Shown here: positions 6,928 to 14,523 of the stretch, piece after piece | How the letters are laid out: the number at the start of each line of letters is the position of its first letter | Position numbering within the stretch: position 1 is the first letter of the stretch | Assembly: GCA_022768325.1 (NCBI GenBank) | Contig: JALEMI010000041.1 | Span: 1 to 38,093, forward strand | Reading direction: 5' to 3' | DNA length: 38,093 nt | From: Bacteroidales bacterium | Lineage (GTDB): Bacteria > Bacteroidota > Bacteroidia > Bacteroidales > Marinilabiliaceae | Program-made: the position numbers and the translations under genes | The notes under the pieces: generated by a model | The model's input: only the letters and a program-made list of their open reading frames with translations | What the model was told of the DNA's origin: nothing | The model's database searches: none

Positions 6928-7722
6928 GTGCTTCTCCGTTATTCATACACGACGCTAATCACCTTCTCCGCCAAGGTGTCAGACCATGCCTTTGCGCTCC
7001 GTTGCGTCCCTATGCCGACGCCGGCGCAAAGGCTTATTTGGCAACACTTCACGGTTCTACCTTATTGCCCGGTCGCCACTTCCGTCGACGCCTTTGGCAG
7101 CGTCGTTTCGACAGGTTTCCTCGGCCGACGCCACAATCTCTTCGCCTACGAGGCCGCTGGTCTTGTCGAGATTGTCGAGGCCAATGACGTGCGCCAACCC
7201 GAGCTTTTCTATTCCCACCCGTCGCCGCTGACCGCCCCCTCCCCCGAGTTGTCCCAAGTCGCCGTGTCGCTCGGCGAGCCAGGCCAAGCCCCCGAGGCAT
7301 GGGCCATGCGTCTCATGGATGCCGTCTCCTCCCACATGGCCTATTGCCCAGGAATTACGTCCGTCGATACCACGGCCGCGCAAGCCTTCCAACTCCGACA
7401 GGGCGTCTGCCAAGATTTTGCCCACGTCTCCGTAGCTCTGGCTCGTCTCGCCGGTGTCCCCGCCCGCTACGCCTGCGGCTTCATGGAGGGTGAGGGCGCC
7501 TCCCACGCCTGGGCCGAACTCTTCATCAATGGCCGATGGCTCGCTATCGATCCCACAAACCACCGCCTCGTAGGCCTCACCTACATCAAGCTGGCCCATG
7601 GGCGCGACTTCGACGATTGCTCCATCTCGCGCGGCACGTTCCGAGGTGCCGCTTCGCAATGCGTCTCCGTCTCCGTCGATGTGTGGAAGGTCAATCAGCT
7701 CGAACCCGACCCTTGCCTCTGA
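6928..7722 (+). CDS. Transglutaminase-like cysteine protease
   Basis: A 264-residue protein with an N-terminal beta-rich transglutaminase-associated domain (LLRYSYTTLITFSAKVSDH) and a catalytic transglutaminase-like domain. The triad is visible: Cys161 in RQGVCQDFAH, His193 in SHAWAEL and Asp208 in AIDPTNH. The frame begins with GTG at 6928; the first ATG would remove the conserved Tyr-x-Tyr strand, so GTG is the likely start. Bacterial members of this group usually act as peptidases or amide hydrolases rather than cross-linkers. In the ATP-grasp/alpha-E neighbourhood it is thought to process the amide product or its protein target. There is no signal peptide, so it is probably cytoplasmic, in the same compartment as the ATP-grasp protein. 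Confidence 0.9.
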   Translation: MLLRYSYTTLITFSAKVSDHAFALRCVPMPTPAQRLIWQHFTVLPYCPVATSVDAFGSVVSTGFLGRRHNLFAYEAAGLVEIVEANDVRQPELFYSHPSPLTAPSPELSQVAVSLGEPGQAPEAWAMRLMDAVSSHMAYCPGITSVDTTAAQAFQLRQGVCQDFAHVSVALARLAGVPARYACGFMEGEGASHAWAELFINGRWLAIDPTNHRLVGLTYIKLAHGRDFDDCSISRGTFRGAASQCVSVSVDVWKVNQLEPDPCL

Positions 7723-7751
7723 TTCACCTTTTTTGACTACACTTCTAACCA

Positions 7752-8690
7752 ATGGATTCACTTGTAAAAACTGTCGTCTCAGAAAAACTCCCCGTCTCAG
7801 AAGAACTGTTAATTAAGAAACTCGTCGTCGGCTCAGGCAACGGACCAAGGGTCTGCATCATCACTGGCATCCATGGCGATGAGCTCGAAGGCCAATACGT
7901 CTGTTTCGAGATGGCTCGCCGCCTCCGAGCGCAGCCCGATGCCGTCAAGGGTACGGTCGAGATTTGGCCCGCCATCAATCCCCTCGGCGTCGATTCCGTC
8001 TGCCGCGGAATCCCCACTTTCGACCTCGATATGAACCGCATTTTCCCTGGCTCATACGATGGCCACATGGTCGAGAGGGTCGCCAATCAGGTGGTCGACG
8101 ATCTCGCCGGAGCCGACATGGTTGTCGATATCCACTCCTCCAATGTCTTCCTCTACGAGATGCCACAGGCCCGCGTCAGCGAGATGACGGCCGAGAAACT
8201 CATGCCCTACGCCAAGCTCCTCAACCTCGATTTCATCTGGGTCCACGAGGCCGCAACGGTGCTCCAGTCCACCATCGCCCACTCGCTCAATTCCATCGGC
8301 ACGCCCACGATTGTCGTCGAGATGGGCATCGGAATGAGGATAACCCAAGAGTACGGCGACCGTCTCGTGGCCGGCCTTTTCAATATGCTCACCAAGATGG
8401 GCGTCTGGACAGCTCCCCCCGATTCATCGCCACTCTCCACTCCCCTCCTCTCCACCGACGGCGAGGTCACGATGATCAATTCCCCCTTCTCCGGCGTGGT
8501 CGTCAATCCCGCGCCACACTCCTCATGGGTCAAGAAGGGCGATCTCCTCAGCCAGGTCGTCTCGCCTCTCACGGGCGAGGTCCTTGCCGATGTCACGTCT
8601 CCCGTCGACGGGCTCCTCTTCACACAACGCGGCTACCCCGTCGTCTACGAAGGCTCGCTTATCGCACGCATTTTCTCCCCAAAACAATAG
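7752..8690 (+). CDS. Aspartoacylase/succinylglutamate desuccinylase-like zinc hydrolase
   Basis: A 312-residue M14-related amide hydrolase of the AstE/AspA family. Zinc ligands His41 and Glu44 lie in GIHGDELEG and His128 in VVDIHSS. The substrate-binding DMNRIFPG motif is at 93-100 and the probable catalytic Glu190 is in TIVVEMG. The C-terminal part (about 235-312) forms the beta-barrel seen in the family (SPFSGVVV... VKKGDLLSQV). The family removes an acyl group from, or splits an amide to, an acidic amino acid such as N-acetylaspartate or succinylglutamate. No arginine-succinyltransferase pathway genes are nearby, so AstE function in arginine catabolism is unlikely. Its place 29 bases after the transglutaminase suggests it hydrolyses a product of the ATP-grasp enzyme (inference). 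Confidence 0.88.
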   Translation: MDSLVKTVVSEKLPVSEELLIKKLVVGSGNGPRVCIITGIHGDELEGQYVCFEMARRLRAQPDAVKGTVEIWPAINPLGVDSVCRGIPTFDLDMNRIFPGSYDGHMVERVANQVVDDLAGADMVVDIHSSNVFLYEMPQARVSEMTAEKLMPYAKLLNLDFIWVHEAATVLQSTIAHSLNSIGTPTIVVEMGIGMRITQEYGDRLVAGLFNMLTKMGVWTAPPDSSPLSTPLLSTDGEVTMINSPFSGVVVNPAPHSSWVKKGDLLSQVVSPLTGEVLADVTSPVDGLLFTQRGYPVVYEGSLIARIFSPKQ

Positions 8691-8730
8691 TCCTCTTCAG
8701 AACACTTCACTACTAACCAAGAAAAAAATT

Positions 8731-9663
8731 ATGGAACGCATCGAGATATTGCGGATGAAGTCCCCTTTCCGCGACGATTTCGTAATCCAAGGTTTCCATT
8801 TCGGCGGTAAAGAGAAAACCGTCGCAATCGTTGGCCCCATGAGGGGCGACGAGGCCCAACAGCTCTTCGTGGCCTCCCAGGTAATCAAGAACCTCATGAT
8901 TCTTGAGCAACAAGGCCACATCTCCGACAAGCTCGGCATCCTTGTCATCCCTACGGTCAACAATTTCTCGCTCAATGTCCATAAACGCTTCTGGTCTATG
9001 GACAATACCGACATCAACCGTATGTTCCCGGGCTACGACCAGGGCGAGACCACCCAACGAGTGGCCGCCGCGCTCTTCGAGGCCGTCAAGGGCTACGCCT
9101 ATGGTGTCCAACTCGCTTCCTATTATATGAGCGGCAATTTCACTCCCCACGTCCGCGTCATGCGCACAGGCTACGAGGACGTGGCCGCCGCCGAGGCTTT
9201 CGGGCTCCCCTACGTCTGCCTCTACGAACCCGCCCCCTTCGACACCGTCGTGCTAAACTACAACTGGCAAATCTTCGGCACTTCCGCCTATTCCATATAT
9301 TCCGGCTCCACCGACGTCCTCTCCCACGATATGGCCAAGCTGTCCTGGCAGGCCGTAATGCGATTCCTCAACTCCCTCAAGGCCATCTCTGCCCCCCTCC
9401 ACCCAGGCTCCCGCTCCCTCGTCTTCGAGGCCGGCGAACTGCAAACCGTCGCATCACAAGAGGCCGGCATCCTCTACAACCGCGTCTCCGTCGGCCAGTC
9501 AGTCCGCAAGGGCGACCTCCTCGCCACTGTCCTCGACCCCTTCACGGGCGAGCAACTCCAAAACATCAACTCCCCAGCCGACGGCGTCGTCTTCTTCGAA
9601 CACACCAAACCTCTCATCCACCAGCACTCCCGTGCTTTCCAAATCCTCCCCTTCCACTCCTGA
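8731..9663 (+). CDS. Inactive-looking paralogue of the aspartoacylase-like hydrolase
   Basis: A 310-residue homologue of the preceding gene product with the same architecture: core fold, INRMFPG motif (95-101) and C-terminal barrel (VRKGDLLATVLDPFTGEQL). The catalytic residues have changed. The first zinc ligand is Arg38 (GPMRGDE, where the neighbour has GIHGDE), the second histidine position is Ala129 (VQLASYY, where the neighbour has VDIHSS), and the catalytic Glu position is Tyr190. Only Glu41 remains. The reading frame is intact and well conserved elsewhere, so this looks like a retained pseudoenzyme rather than decay. I used the ATG at 8731 (MERIEILRM); an upstream in-frame start at 8584 would overlap the neighbour by more than 100 bases. 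It may bind substrate or regulate its sister by hetero-oligomerisation (inference). Confidence 0.85.
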   Translation: MERIEILRMKSPFRDDFVIQGFHFGGKEKTVAIVGPMRGDEAQQLFVASQVIKNLMILEQQGHISDKLGILVIPTVNNFSLNVHKRFWSMDNTDINRMFPGYDQGETTQRVAAALFEAVKGYAYGVQLASYYMSGNFTPHVRVMRTGYEDVAAAEAFGLPYVCLYEPAPFDTVVLNYNWQIFGTSAYSIYSGSTDVLSHDMAKLSWQAVMRFLNSLKAISAPLHPGSRSLVFEAGELQTVASQEAGILYNRVSVGQSVRKGDLLATVLDPFTGEQLQNINSPADGVVFFEHTKPLIHQHSRAFQILPFHS

Positions 9664-9953
9664 TTCCTGAATCGTCCCAAAAAACAAACCGAGCGCATCT
9701 CCGAGGCTATTTCATTTACCTCCTCAAATCATCACGAGTAACGGACTCCCTCCTGTTACAACCTCCGCTGGCCTGCAAGGCCATACCTCAGTAACCTGGT
9801 ACACACGCGCAGCGGGTGTGCCTTTTCCTCCTCCCGCTCCGCGTCTCTTCCATTTACCCCTTTCCCCGCGTCCCTCCCCGTACTGGCCCGTAGGTCCATA
9901 CCGTCAAACTCTTAACGAGAACCCATTTATTTAGCAAAAAAATCAACACCAAC
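9664..9953. other. Intergenic region between the ATP-grasp cluster and tuf
   Basis: About 290 bases with no credible gene and no tRNA that I can fold, although many Bacteroidales carry tRNA genes before tuf. It contains several small hairpins: GTAAC...GTTAC near 9739-9760, GGCCT-GCA-AGGCC at 9770-9782, and the stem at 9802-9820 listed separately. Confidence 0.4.
9802..9826 (+). terminator. Possible weak terminator of the ATP-grasp cluster
   Basis: CACAC-G-CG / CG-G-GTGTG (9802-9809 with 9813-9820, loop CAG, one mismatch) is followed by CCTTTT. The stem is modest and the T-run is short. Confidence 0.35.
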
Positions 9954-9985
9954 TTGCCTCTTTCCCCCGAAAAGTATTAACTTTG
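9954..9985 (+). promoter_or_regulatory. Promoter of tuf
   Basis: TTG at 9954-9956, a 21-base spacer and TAACTTTG at 9978-9985 match the Bacteroidota -33/-7 consensus, with transcription expected to start near 9992 and leave a leader of roughly 100 bases. Confidence 0.7.
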
Positions 9986-10089
9986 TAGCCGAATTTCATG
10001 CCAAGTGGATTGTCATGTCCTTTCCTTTGGCTGTCTTTCAGACTCTTTCGAAGAAAAGAAATAAACCTAATTGTCTAATAATTCGAATT

Positions 10090-11286
10090 ATGGCTAAAGA
10101 AACGTTCCAAAGAACTAAGGATCACGTTAACATCGGCACCATCGGTCACGTCGACCACGGCAAGACCACCCTTACCGCCGCCATCACCACCGTGCTCTCC
10201 AAGAGGCTCCCCTCTGCTGTCAACCAGGTCAAGTCTTTCGACTCCATCGACAGCGCTCCTGAGGAGAAAGAGCGCGGTATCACCATCAATACCGCACACG
10301 TCGAGTACGAGACCGAGAAGCGTCACTACGCTCACGTCGACTGCCCGGGCCACGCCGACTACGTCAAGAACATGGTCACTGGTGCTGCTCAGATGGACGG
10401 TGCTATCCTCGTCTGCGCCGCTACCGATGGTCCTATGCCTCAGACCCGTGAGCACATCCTTCTCGCTCGTCAGGTCAACGTTCCAAGGATCGTTGTTTTC
10501 ATGAACAAGGTCGACCTTGTCGACGACGCTGAGATGCTCGACCTCGTCGAGATGGAGCTCCGCGAGCTTCTCTCTTTCTACGAGTTCGATGGCGACAACA
10601 GCCCCGTCATCAAGGGCTCCGCTCTCGGCGCTCTCAACGGCGAGCCTCAGTGGGAGGATAAGGTTATGGAGCTCATGGCAGCTGTCGATGAGTGGATTCC
10701 TACTCCTGAGCGTATTCTCGATAAGCCTTTCCTCATGCCTGTCGAGGATTCTATGACCATCACCGGTCGTGGCACCGTCGCTACCGGCCGTGTCGAGACT
10801 GGTGTCATCCATGTCGGTGACGAAATCGAGATCGTCGGCCTCGGCGCTGATGGCAAGAAGACCGTCTGCACCGGCGTCGAGATGTTCCGCAAGATCCTCG
10901 ACGAGGGCGAAGCTGGCGACAACGTCGGTCTCCTCCTCCGCGGTATCGAGAAGTCCGAGATGAAGCGTGGTATGGTCCTCTGCAAGCCAGGTTCCATCAC
11001 CCCTCACACCAAGTTCAAGGCTCAGATCTACGTCCTCAAGAAGGAGGAAGGTGGCCGCCACACTCCTTTCAAGAACAAGTATCGTCCTCAGTTCTACCTC
11101 CGTACGCTCGACATCACCGGCGAGATCAAGCTCCCAGAGGGCACCGAGATCGTCATGCCTGGCGACCATGTCAACATCGAGGTTGAGCTCATCTACCCTG
11201 TCGCTCTCAACGTCGGTCTCCGCTTCGCTATCCGCGAGGGTGGTCGCACCGTCGGCGCAGGCCAGATCACCGAGATCGTAGAGTAA
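10090..11286 (+). CDS. tuf: Elongation factor Tu
   Basis: A 398-residue EF-Tu that delivers aminoacyl-tRNA to the ribosome as a GTP complex. The G1 P-loop [10 protein letters not shown] is near residues 18-27, G2 carries the RGITINTAH stretch, G3 is [12 protein letters not shown] and G4 is NKVD; domains II and III follow ([11 protein letters not shown], then the C-terminal barrel ending [11 protein letters not shown]). I use the ATG at 10090 ([10 protein letters not shown]), which gives the normal EF-Tu N-terminus; an in-frame ATG at 10015 lies in the leader and would add 25 atypical residues. Codons are strongly biased, as in a highly expressed gene. A terminator and then tRNA-Trp and secE follow. 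Confidence 0.98.
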   Translation: MAKETFQRTKDHVNIGTIGHVDHGKTTLTAAITTVLSKRLPSAVNQVKSFDSIDSAPEEKERGITINTAHVEYETEKRHYAHVDCPGHADYVKNMVTGAAQMDGAILVCAATDGPMPQTREHILLARQVNVPRIVVFMNKVDLVDDAEMLDLVEMELRELLSFYEFDGDNSPVIKGSALGALNGEPQWEDKVMELMAAVDEWIPTPERILDKPFLMPVEDSMTITGRGTVATGRVETGVIHVGDEIEIVGLGADGKKTVCTGVEMFRKILDEGEAGDNVGLLLRGIEKSEMKRGMVLCKPGSITPHTKFKAQIYVLKKEEGGRHTPFKNKYRPQFYLRTLDITGEIKLPEGTEIVMPGDHVNIEVELIYPVALNVGLRFAIREGGRTVGAGQITEIVE

Positions 11287-11305
11287 TCCTCTCCTCTCAT
11301 AACTC

Positions 11306-11333
11306 AGGAGGCGGCTCTCTCCGCCTCCTTTAT
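11306..11333 (+). terminator. Intrinsic terminator after tuf
   Basis: A perfect 9-bp stem AGGAGGCGG/CCGCCTCCT (11306-11314 with 11321-11329, loop CTCTCT) followed by TTAT. It lies three bases before tRNA-Trp, so termination is probably partial or RNA processing occurs here. Confidence 0.75.
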
Positions 11334-11335
11334 AC

Positions 11336-11411
11336 ACGGGTGTAGTTCAGTTGGTAGAGCATCGGTCTCCAAAACCGAGTGTCGGGCGTTCGAGTCGCTC
11401 CACCCGTGCCA
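11336..11411 (+). tRNA. tRNA-Trp (CCA anticodon)
   Basis: The cloverleaf folds with acceptor ACGGGTG/CACCCGT, a D-arm with TAGTTCAGTTGGTAGAGC, an anticodon arm TCGGT-CTCCAAA-ACCGA with anticodon CCA at 11369-11371, and a T-arm with GTTCGAGTC. The mature body ends at 11408 and the 3' CCA is encoded (11409-11411), unlike in the other two tRNAs of this window. Its place between tuf and secE is conserved in Bacteroidota. Confidence 0.97.
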
Positions 11412-11427
11412 AAAAGAAATTTGACTA

Positions 11428-11619
11428 ATGAACAAAGTCGTTAACTACTGCAAGGACGTTTACAACGAGCTCGTCAACAAGACGACTTGGCCCGCTTGGA
11501 ATGAACTCTTCTCAAGCGCAAGGGTCGTCATGATTGCTTCGCTCATCATCGCCTTGGTCATCCTGGCCATGGATCTCATCTTCGAGTATCTCCTCAAAGG
11601 CATCTACAGCGTCCTCTAA
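11428..11619 (+). CDS. secE: Preprotein translocase subunit SecE
   Basis: A 63-residue single-span SecE. The amphipathic N-terminal helix carries the family motif YNELVNKTTWPAWNEL (13-28), followed by a transmembrane segment at about 33-57. SecE clamps SecY in the inner-membrane protein-conducting channel. It lies 17 bases after tRNA-Trp and 21 bases before nusG, in the conserved secE-nusG pair. Confidence 0.97.
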   Translation: MNKVVNYCKDVYNELVNKTTWPAWNELFSSARVVMIASLIIALVILAMDLIFEYLLKGIYSVL

Positions 11620-11640
11620 TTCTACATATACTCCCTCCTA

Positions 11641-12180
11641 ATGGAATCAAACCAGAAATCCTGGTACGTACTCCGCGCAATCGGCGGCAAAGAGAAGAAA
11701 GCCAAGGAAAACATCGAGGCTGAAGTCGCAAGACGCAATCTCGGTGACCTCATCGGCGAAGCCGTTGTCCCCGTAGAGAAAGTATATCAGCAGCGTAACG
11801 GCAAGAAGGTACTCAAGGAGCATATCCTCTACTCAGGCTACGTCTTCGTCGAGTGCGTCCTCACGTCCGAGACCAAGGCCGTCCTCGCCAGTGTCGCCAA
11901 TGTCCTCGGATTCCTCGGCGACCCTAAGCCACAGCCAATGAGAGCCTCCGAGGCCGCACGCATGATTGGCCGTGTCGACGAGGTGGCCGATGTCACAACC
12001 GAAGACGAGATTTCCTTCGTAGTCGGCGAGACGGTCAAGGTGACCGACGGCCCTTTCTCCGGCTTCTCCGGCGAAATCGAGGAGGTCAACGAAGAGAAGA
12101 AGAAACTCTCCGTCATGATCAAGGTCTTCGGCAGAAAAACACCTCTCGAACTCAACTACTACCAAGTAGAAAGAGAGTAA
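11641..12180 (+). CDS. nusG: Transcription termination/antitermination protein NusG
   Basis: A 179-residue NusG. The NGN domain begins SWYVLRAIGGKEKKAKENIE (7-26) and binds the RNA polymerase clamp. The C-terminal KOW domain (about 125-179) contains GETVKVTDGPFSGFSGEIEE, which can contact Rho or ribosomal protein S10. Length is typical for Bacteroidota. It is followed by a 117-base leader before rplK. Confidence 0.97.
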   Translation: MESNQKSWYVLRAIGGKEKKAKENIEAEVARRNLGDLIGEAVVPVEKVYQQRNGKKVLKEHILYSGYVFVECVLTSETKAVLASVANVLGFLGDPKPQPMRASEAARMIGRVDEVADVTTEDEISFVVGETVKVTDGPFSGFSGEIEEVNEEKKKLSVMIKVFGRKTPLELNYYQVERE

Positions 12181-12201
12181 TATTAATCCACAAAATCCGA
12201 T

Positions 12202-12256
12202 AGTAAGGGCGGTTTAGTATCGAATGCTTCCAGCCGGCGACGGTCGGCCTTATACA
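12202..12256 (+). promoter_or_regulatory. Candidate L1-type autoregulatory leader before rplK
   Basis: The 117-base nusG-rplK gap contains an imperfect outer pairing (GTAAGG near 12203 with CCTTA near 12249), a GGTTTAGTATCGAATGCTTC internal segment and a GCCG/CGGC stem. In many bacteria ribosomal protein L1 represses its own operon through a leader RNA that mimics its 23S binding site. The match here is by position and general shape only. Confidence 0.35.
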
Positions 12257-12297
12257 AATCGTCATTATTATAACTTTCCAAATTTAGAATTGCTACA

Positions 12298-12741
12298 ATG
12301 GCAAAAGAAGTAGAAGCCTTTATCAAACTTCAGGTTAAAGGTGGTGCAGCGAATCCTTCACCCCCAATCGGTCCGGCTCTCGGCTCGAAGGGCGTGAACA
12401 TCATGGAATTCTGTAAGCAGTTCAACGCTCGTACTCAGGACAAGGCCGGTAAAATTCTGCCTGTCGTCATAACGGTCTACAACGACAAGTCGTTTGAGTT
12501 TGTCATCAAGACCCCTCCTGCCGCCGTGCAGATCAAGGAGGTCGCTAAGCTCAAGTCCGGCTCTGCCGAACCTAACCGCAAAAAGGTAGCTTCCATCACT
12601 TGGGAGCAGGTTAAGGCCATCGCGACAGACAAAATGCCCGACCTCAACTGCTTTACCGTTGAGGCTGCCATGAAAATGATTGCTGGCACTGCAAGAAGTA
12701 TGGGTGTCACCGTCACTGGTGAGTTCCCCGGCAACAAATAA
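12298..12741 (+). CDS. rplK: 50S ribosomal protein uL11
   Basis: A 147-residue L11: [20 protein letters not shown] then [20 protein letters not shown], the N-terminal domain that interacts with translation factors. The C-terminal rRNA-binding domain includes the KMPDLNC segment and ends with [10 protein letters not shown]. It forms the base of the GTPase-associated centre and the thiostrepton site. It is first in the rplKAJL cluster, 17 bases from rplA. Confidence 0.98.
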   Translation: MAKEVEAFIKLQVKGGAANPSPPIGPALGSKGVNIMEFCKQFNARTQDKAGKILPVVITVYNDKSFEFVIKTPPAAVQIKEVAKLKSGSAEPNRKKVASITWEQVKAIATDKMPDLNCFTVEAAMKMIAGTARSMGVTVTGEFPGNK

Positions 12742-12758
12742 TTATACCTACTAGCACA

Positions 12759-13454
12759 ATGACGAAACTAACTAAGAATAGGAAGTTGGCGTTGTCTAAG
12801 ATGGAGGAGGGTAAGGTCTACTCCCTCGACGAGGCTGCTGCGCTCGTCAAGGAGATGACAACCGTAAAGTTCGACGCCTCCGTCGACGTGGATGTTCGAC
12901 TTGGTGTCGACCCCCGCAAGGCCAACCAAATGGTGAGAGGCGTCTGCACGCTCCCTCACGGCTCTGGCAAGCAGGTACGTGTTCTTGTCCTCTGCACTCC
13001 CGACAAGGAGACCGAGGCTAAGGAAGCCGGTGCGGATTTCGTCGGCCTCGACGAGTACATCGAGAAAATAAAGGGCGGATGGACTGACGTCGATGTCATC
13101 ATCACCATGCCCAGCATCATGGCTAAAGTCGGTGCCCTCGGACGTGTCCTCGGCCCCCGTGGTCTCATGCCTAACCCTAAGAGCGGCACTGTTACCATGG
13201 ACGTCGCCAAGGCTGTCAAGGAGGTCAAGGCCGGTAAGATTGATTTCAAGGTCGACAAGGCAGGCATCGTCCACGCCTCTATCGGCAAGGTTTCTTTCGA
13301 CGCCAACAAGATCGTCGATAACGTCAAGGAGTTCCTCAGCGTCATCGTCCGTCTCAAGCCTTCTTCCGCTAAGGGCACTTATGTCAAGAGCGTTTATCTC
13401 TCCAGCACCATGAGCCCAGGCGTTCACGTCGACTTCAAGGTCGGCGACGCTTAG
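12759..13454 (+). CDS. rplA: 50S ribosomal protein uL1
   Basis: A 231-residue L1 of the mobile L1 stalk near the E site. Family motifs: the [20 protein letters not shown] segment, PHGSGK, the MPNPKSGTV signature and the C-terminal [12 protein letters not shown]1 is normally the translational repressor of its own operon, consistent with the candidate leader upstream of rplK. Confidence 0.98.
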   Translation: MTKLTKNRKLALSKMEEGKVYSLDEAAALVKEMTTVKFDASVDVDVRLGVDPRKANQMVRGVCTLPHGSGKQVRVLVLCTPDKETEAKEAGADFVGLDEYIEKIKGGWTDVDVIITMPSIMAKVGALGRVLGPRGLMPNPKSGTVTMDVAKAVKEVKAGKIDFKVDKAGIVHASIGKVSFDANKIVDNVKEFLSVIVRLKPSSAKGTYVKSVYLSSTMSPGVHVDFKVGDA

Positions 13455-13484
13455 TCGATTGTTTTACCATTCAACATCGAAATC

Positions 13485-14000
13485 ATGAGAAAGGAAGATA
13501 AAGCCACCCTCATCGACCAGCTCGTCGAGACACTCAAGAGCTACAACCATTTCTACCTCGTCGACATCGAGGGACTCAACGCTGAGAAAACCAGCGCTCT
13601 CCGTCGCCTCTGCTTCGAGAAGGAAATCAAGCTCATGGTCGTCAAGAACACGCTGATCAAGAAGGCCATCAACTCCGTTGATGGCGAACTCCAAGGTCTC
13701 GACCACGCTTTCGAGGGCAACACTGCCGTCATGTTCTCTAACGTCGGCAATGTCCCAGCTAAAGTCATCAAGCAGTTCGCGGCCGACAACGAAAAGCCTG
13801 TCCTCAAAGGAGCTTACGTCGAGAACTCCGTCTACGGTCCCGACGCTCTCCAAGAACTCGTCGCCATCAAGAGCAAAGAGGAGCTCATCGCCGATGTCAT
13901 CGCTCTCCTGCAGTCCCCTGCAAAGAACGTTGTCTCCGCTCTCCAAGGCTCCGCTGGCAACAAGATCCATGGCATTCTCGAAACCTTAAGCAAGAAATAA
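13485..14000 (+). CDS. rplJ: 50S ribosomal protein uL10
   Basis: A 171-residue L10 that anchors L7/L12 dimers to the stalk base. The N-terminus MRKEDKATLIDQLVETLKSY is followed by the rRNA-binding core (KNTLIKKAIN; EGNTAVMFSN) and a C-terminal helix (SALQGSAGNKIHGILETLSK) that binds L12 dimers. It is 30 bases after rplA and 40 bases before rplL. Confidence 0.97.
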   Translation: MRKEDKATLIDQLVETLKSYNHFYLVDIEGLNAEKTSALRRLCFEKEIKLMVVKNTLIKKAINSVDGELQGLDHAFEGNTAVMFSNVGNVPAKVIKQFAADNEKPVLKGAYVENSVYGPDALQELVAIKSKEELIADVIALLQSPAKNVVSALQGSAGNKIHGILETLSKK

Positions 14001-14040
14001 TTTTTCATCTTTACCTGAACCCTATTAATTTTTCAATACA

Positions 14041-14415
14041 ATGGCAGACATCAAGACGCTCGCTGAAGAGCTCGTCAATCTTACTGTAAAGGAAGTCAAC
14101 GAACTCGCTAACGTCCTCAAAGAGGAGTACGGCATCGAGCCCGCAGCCGCAGCTGTTGCTGTTGCTGCTCCCGCAGCCGCTGGCGCTGCCGCAGCTGCTG
14201 AGCAGACTGAGTTCGACGTCATCCTCAAGAGCGCTGGCGCAGCTAAGCTCCAAGTCGTCAAGGCAGTCAAGGAGAACACCGGTCTCGGCCTCAAGGAGGC
14301 TAAGGAGATCGTCGACAAGGCTCCCGCTACCGTCAAGGAGAAACTTTCCAAGGCTGACGCTGAGGCTCTCAAGGCTAAACTCGAAGAGGCTGGTGCTGAA
14401 GTTGAACTTAAGTAA
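14041..14415 (+). CDS. rplL: 50S ribosomal protein bL7/L12
   Basis: A 124-residue L7/L12. The N-terminal dimerisation helices ([20 protein letters not shown]) are joined by an Ala-rich flexible hinge (about 38-57) to the C-terminal factor-binding domain ([40 protein letters not shown]). It recruits elongation factors to the ribosome. A strong hairpin downstream separates it from rpoB. Confidence 0.98.
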   Translation: MADIKTLAEELVNLTVKEVNELANVLKEEYGIEPAAAAVAVAAPAAAGAAAAAEQTEFDVILKSAGAAKLQVVKAVKENTGLGLKEAKEIVDKAPATVKEKLSKADAEALKAKLEEAGAEVELK

Positions 14416-14443
14416 CAGCGGCGCTTCCTTCTAATAGGAATAC

Positions 14444-14482
14444 GGTTTGGAACTCACGCTCTGCGTGAGCTCCAAACCTTTT
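14444..14482 (+). terminator. Terminator-like attenuator between rplL and rpoB
   Basis: A long stem: GGTTTGGA/TCCAAACC (14444-14451 with 14471-14478) plus CTCACGC/GCGTGAG (14453-14459 with 14463-14469), one mismatch, loop TCT, followed by TTTT. Partial termination here would lower rpoBC relative to ribosomal protein output, as known for the equivalent E. coli junction. Confidence 0.8.
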
Positions 14483-14523
14483 AGTATCTCTGTTATAAAA
14501 GCTCAATAAACTTCCCTTTTCCG

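Noticed and set aside
10015..10089. N-terminal extension of EF-Tu
   Set aside because: No EF-Tu carries such a 25-residue extension; the ATG at 10090 gives the canonical MAKETF start.
10075..11337. Open frame opposite tuf
   Set aside because: Shadow of the highly biased tuf gene.
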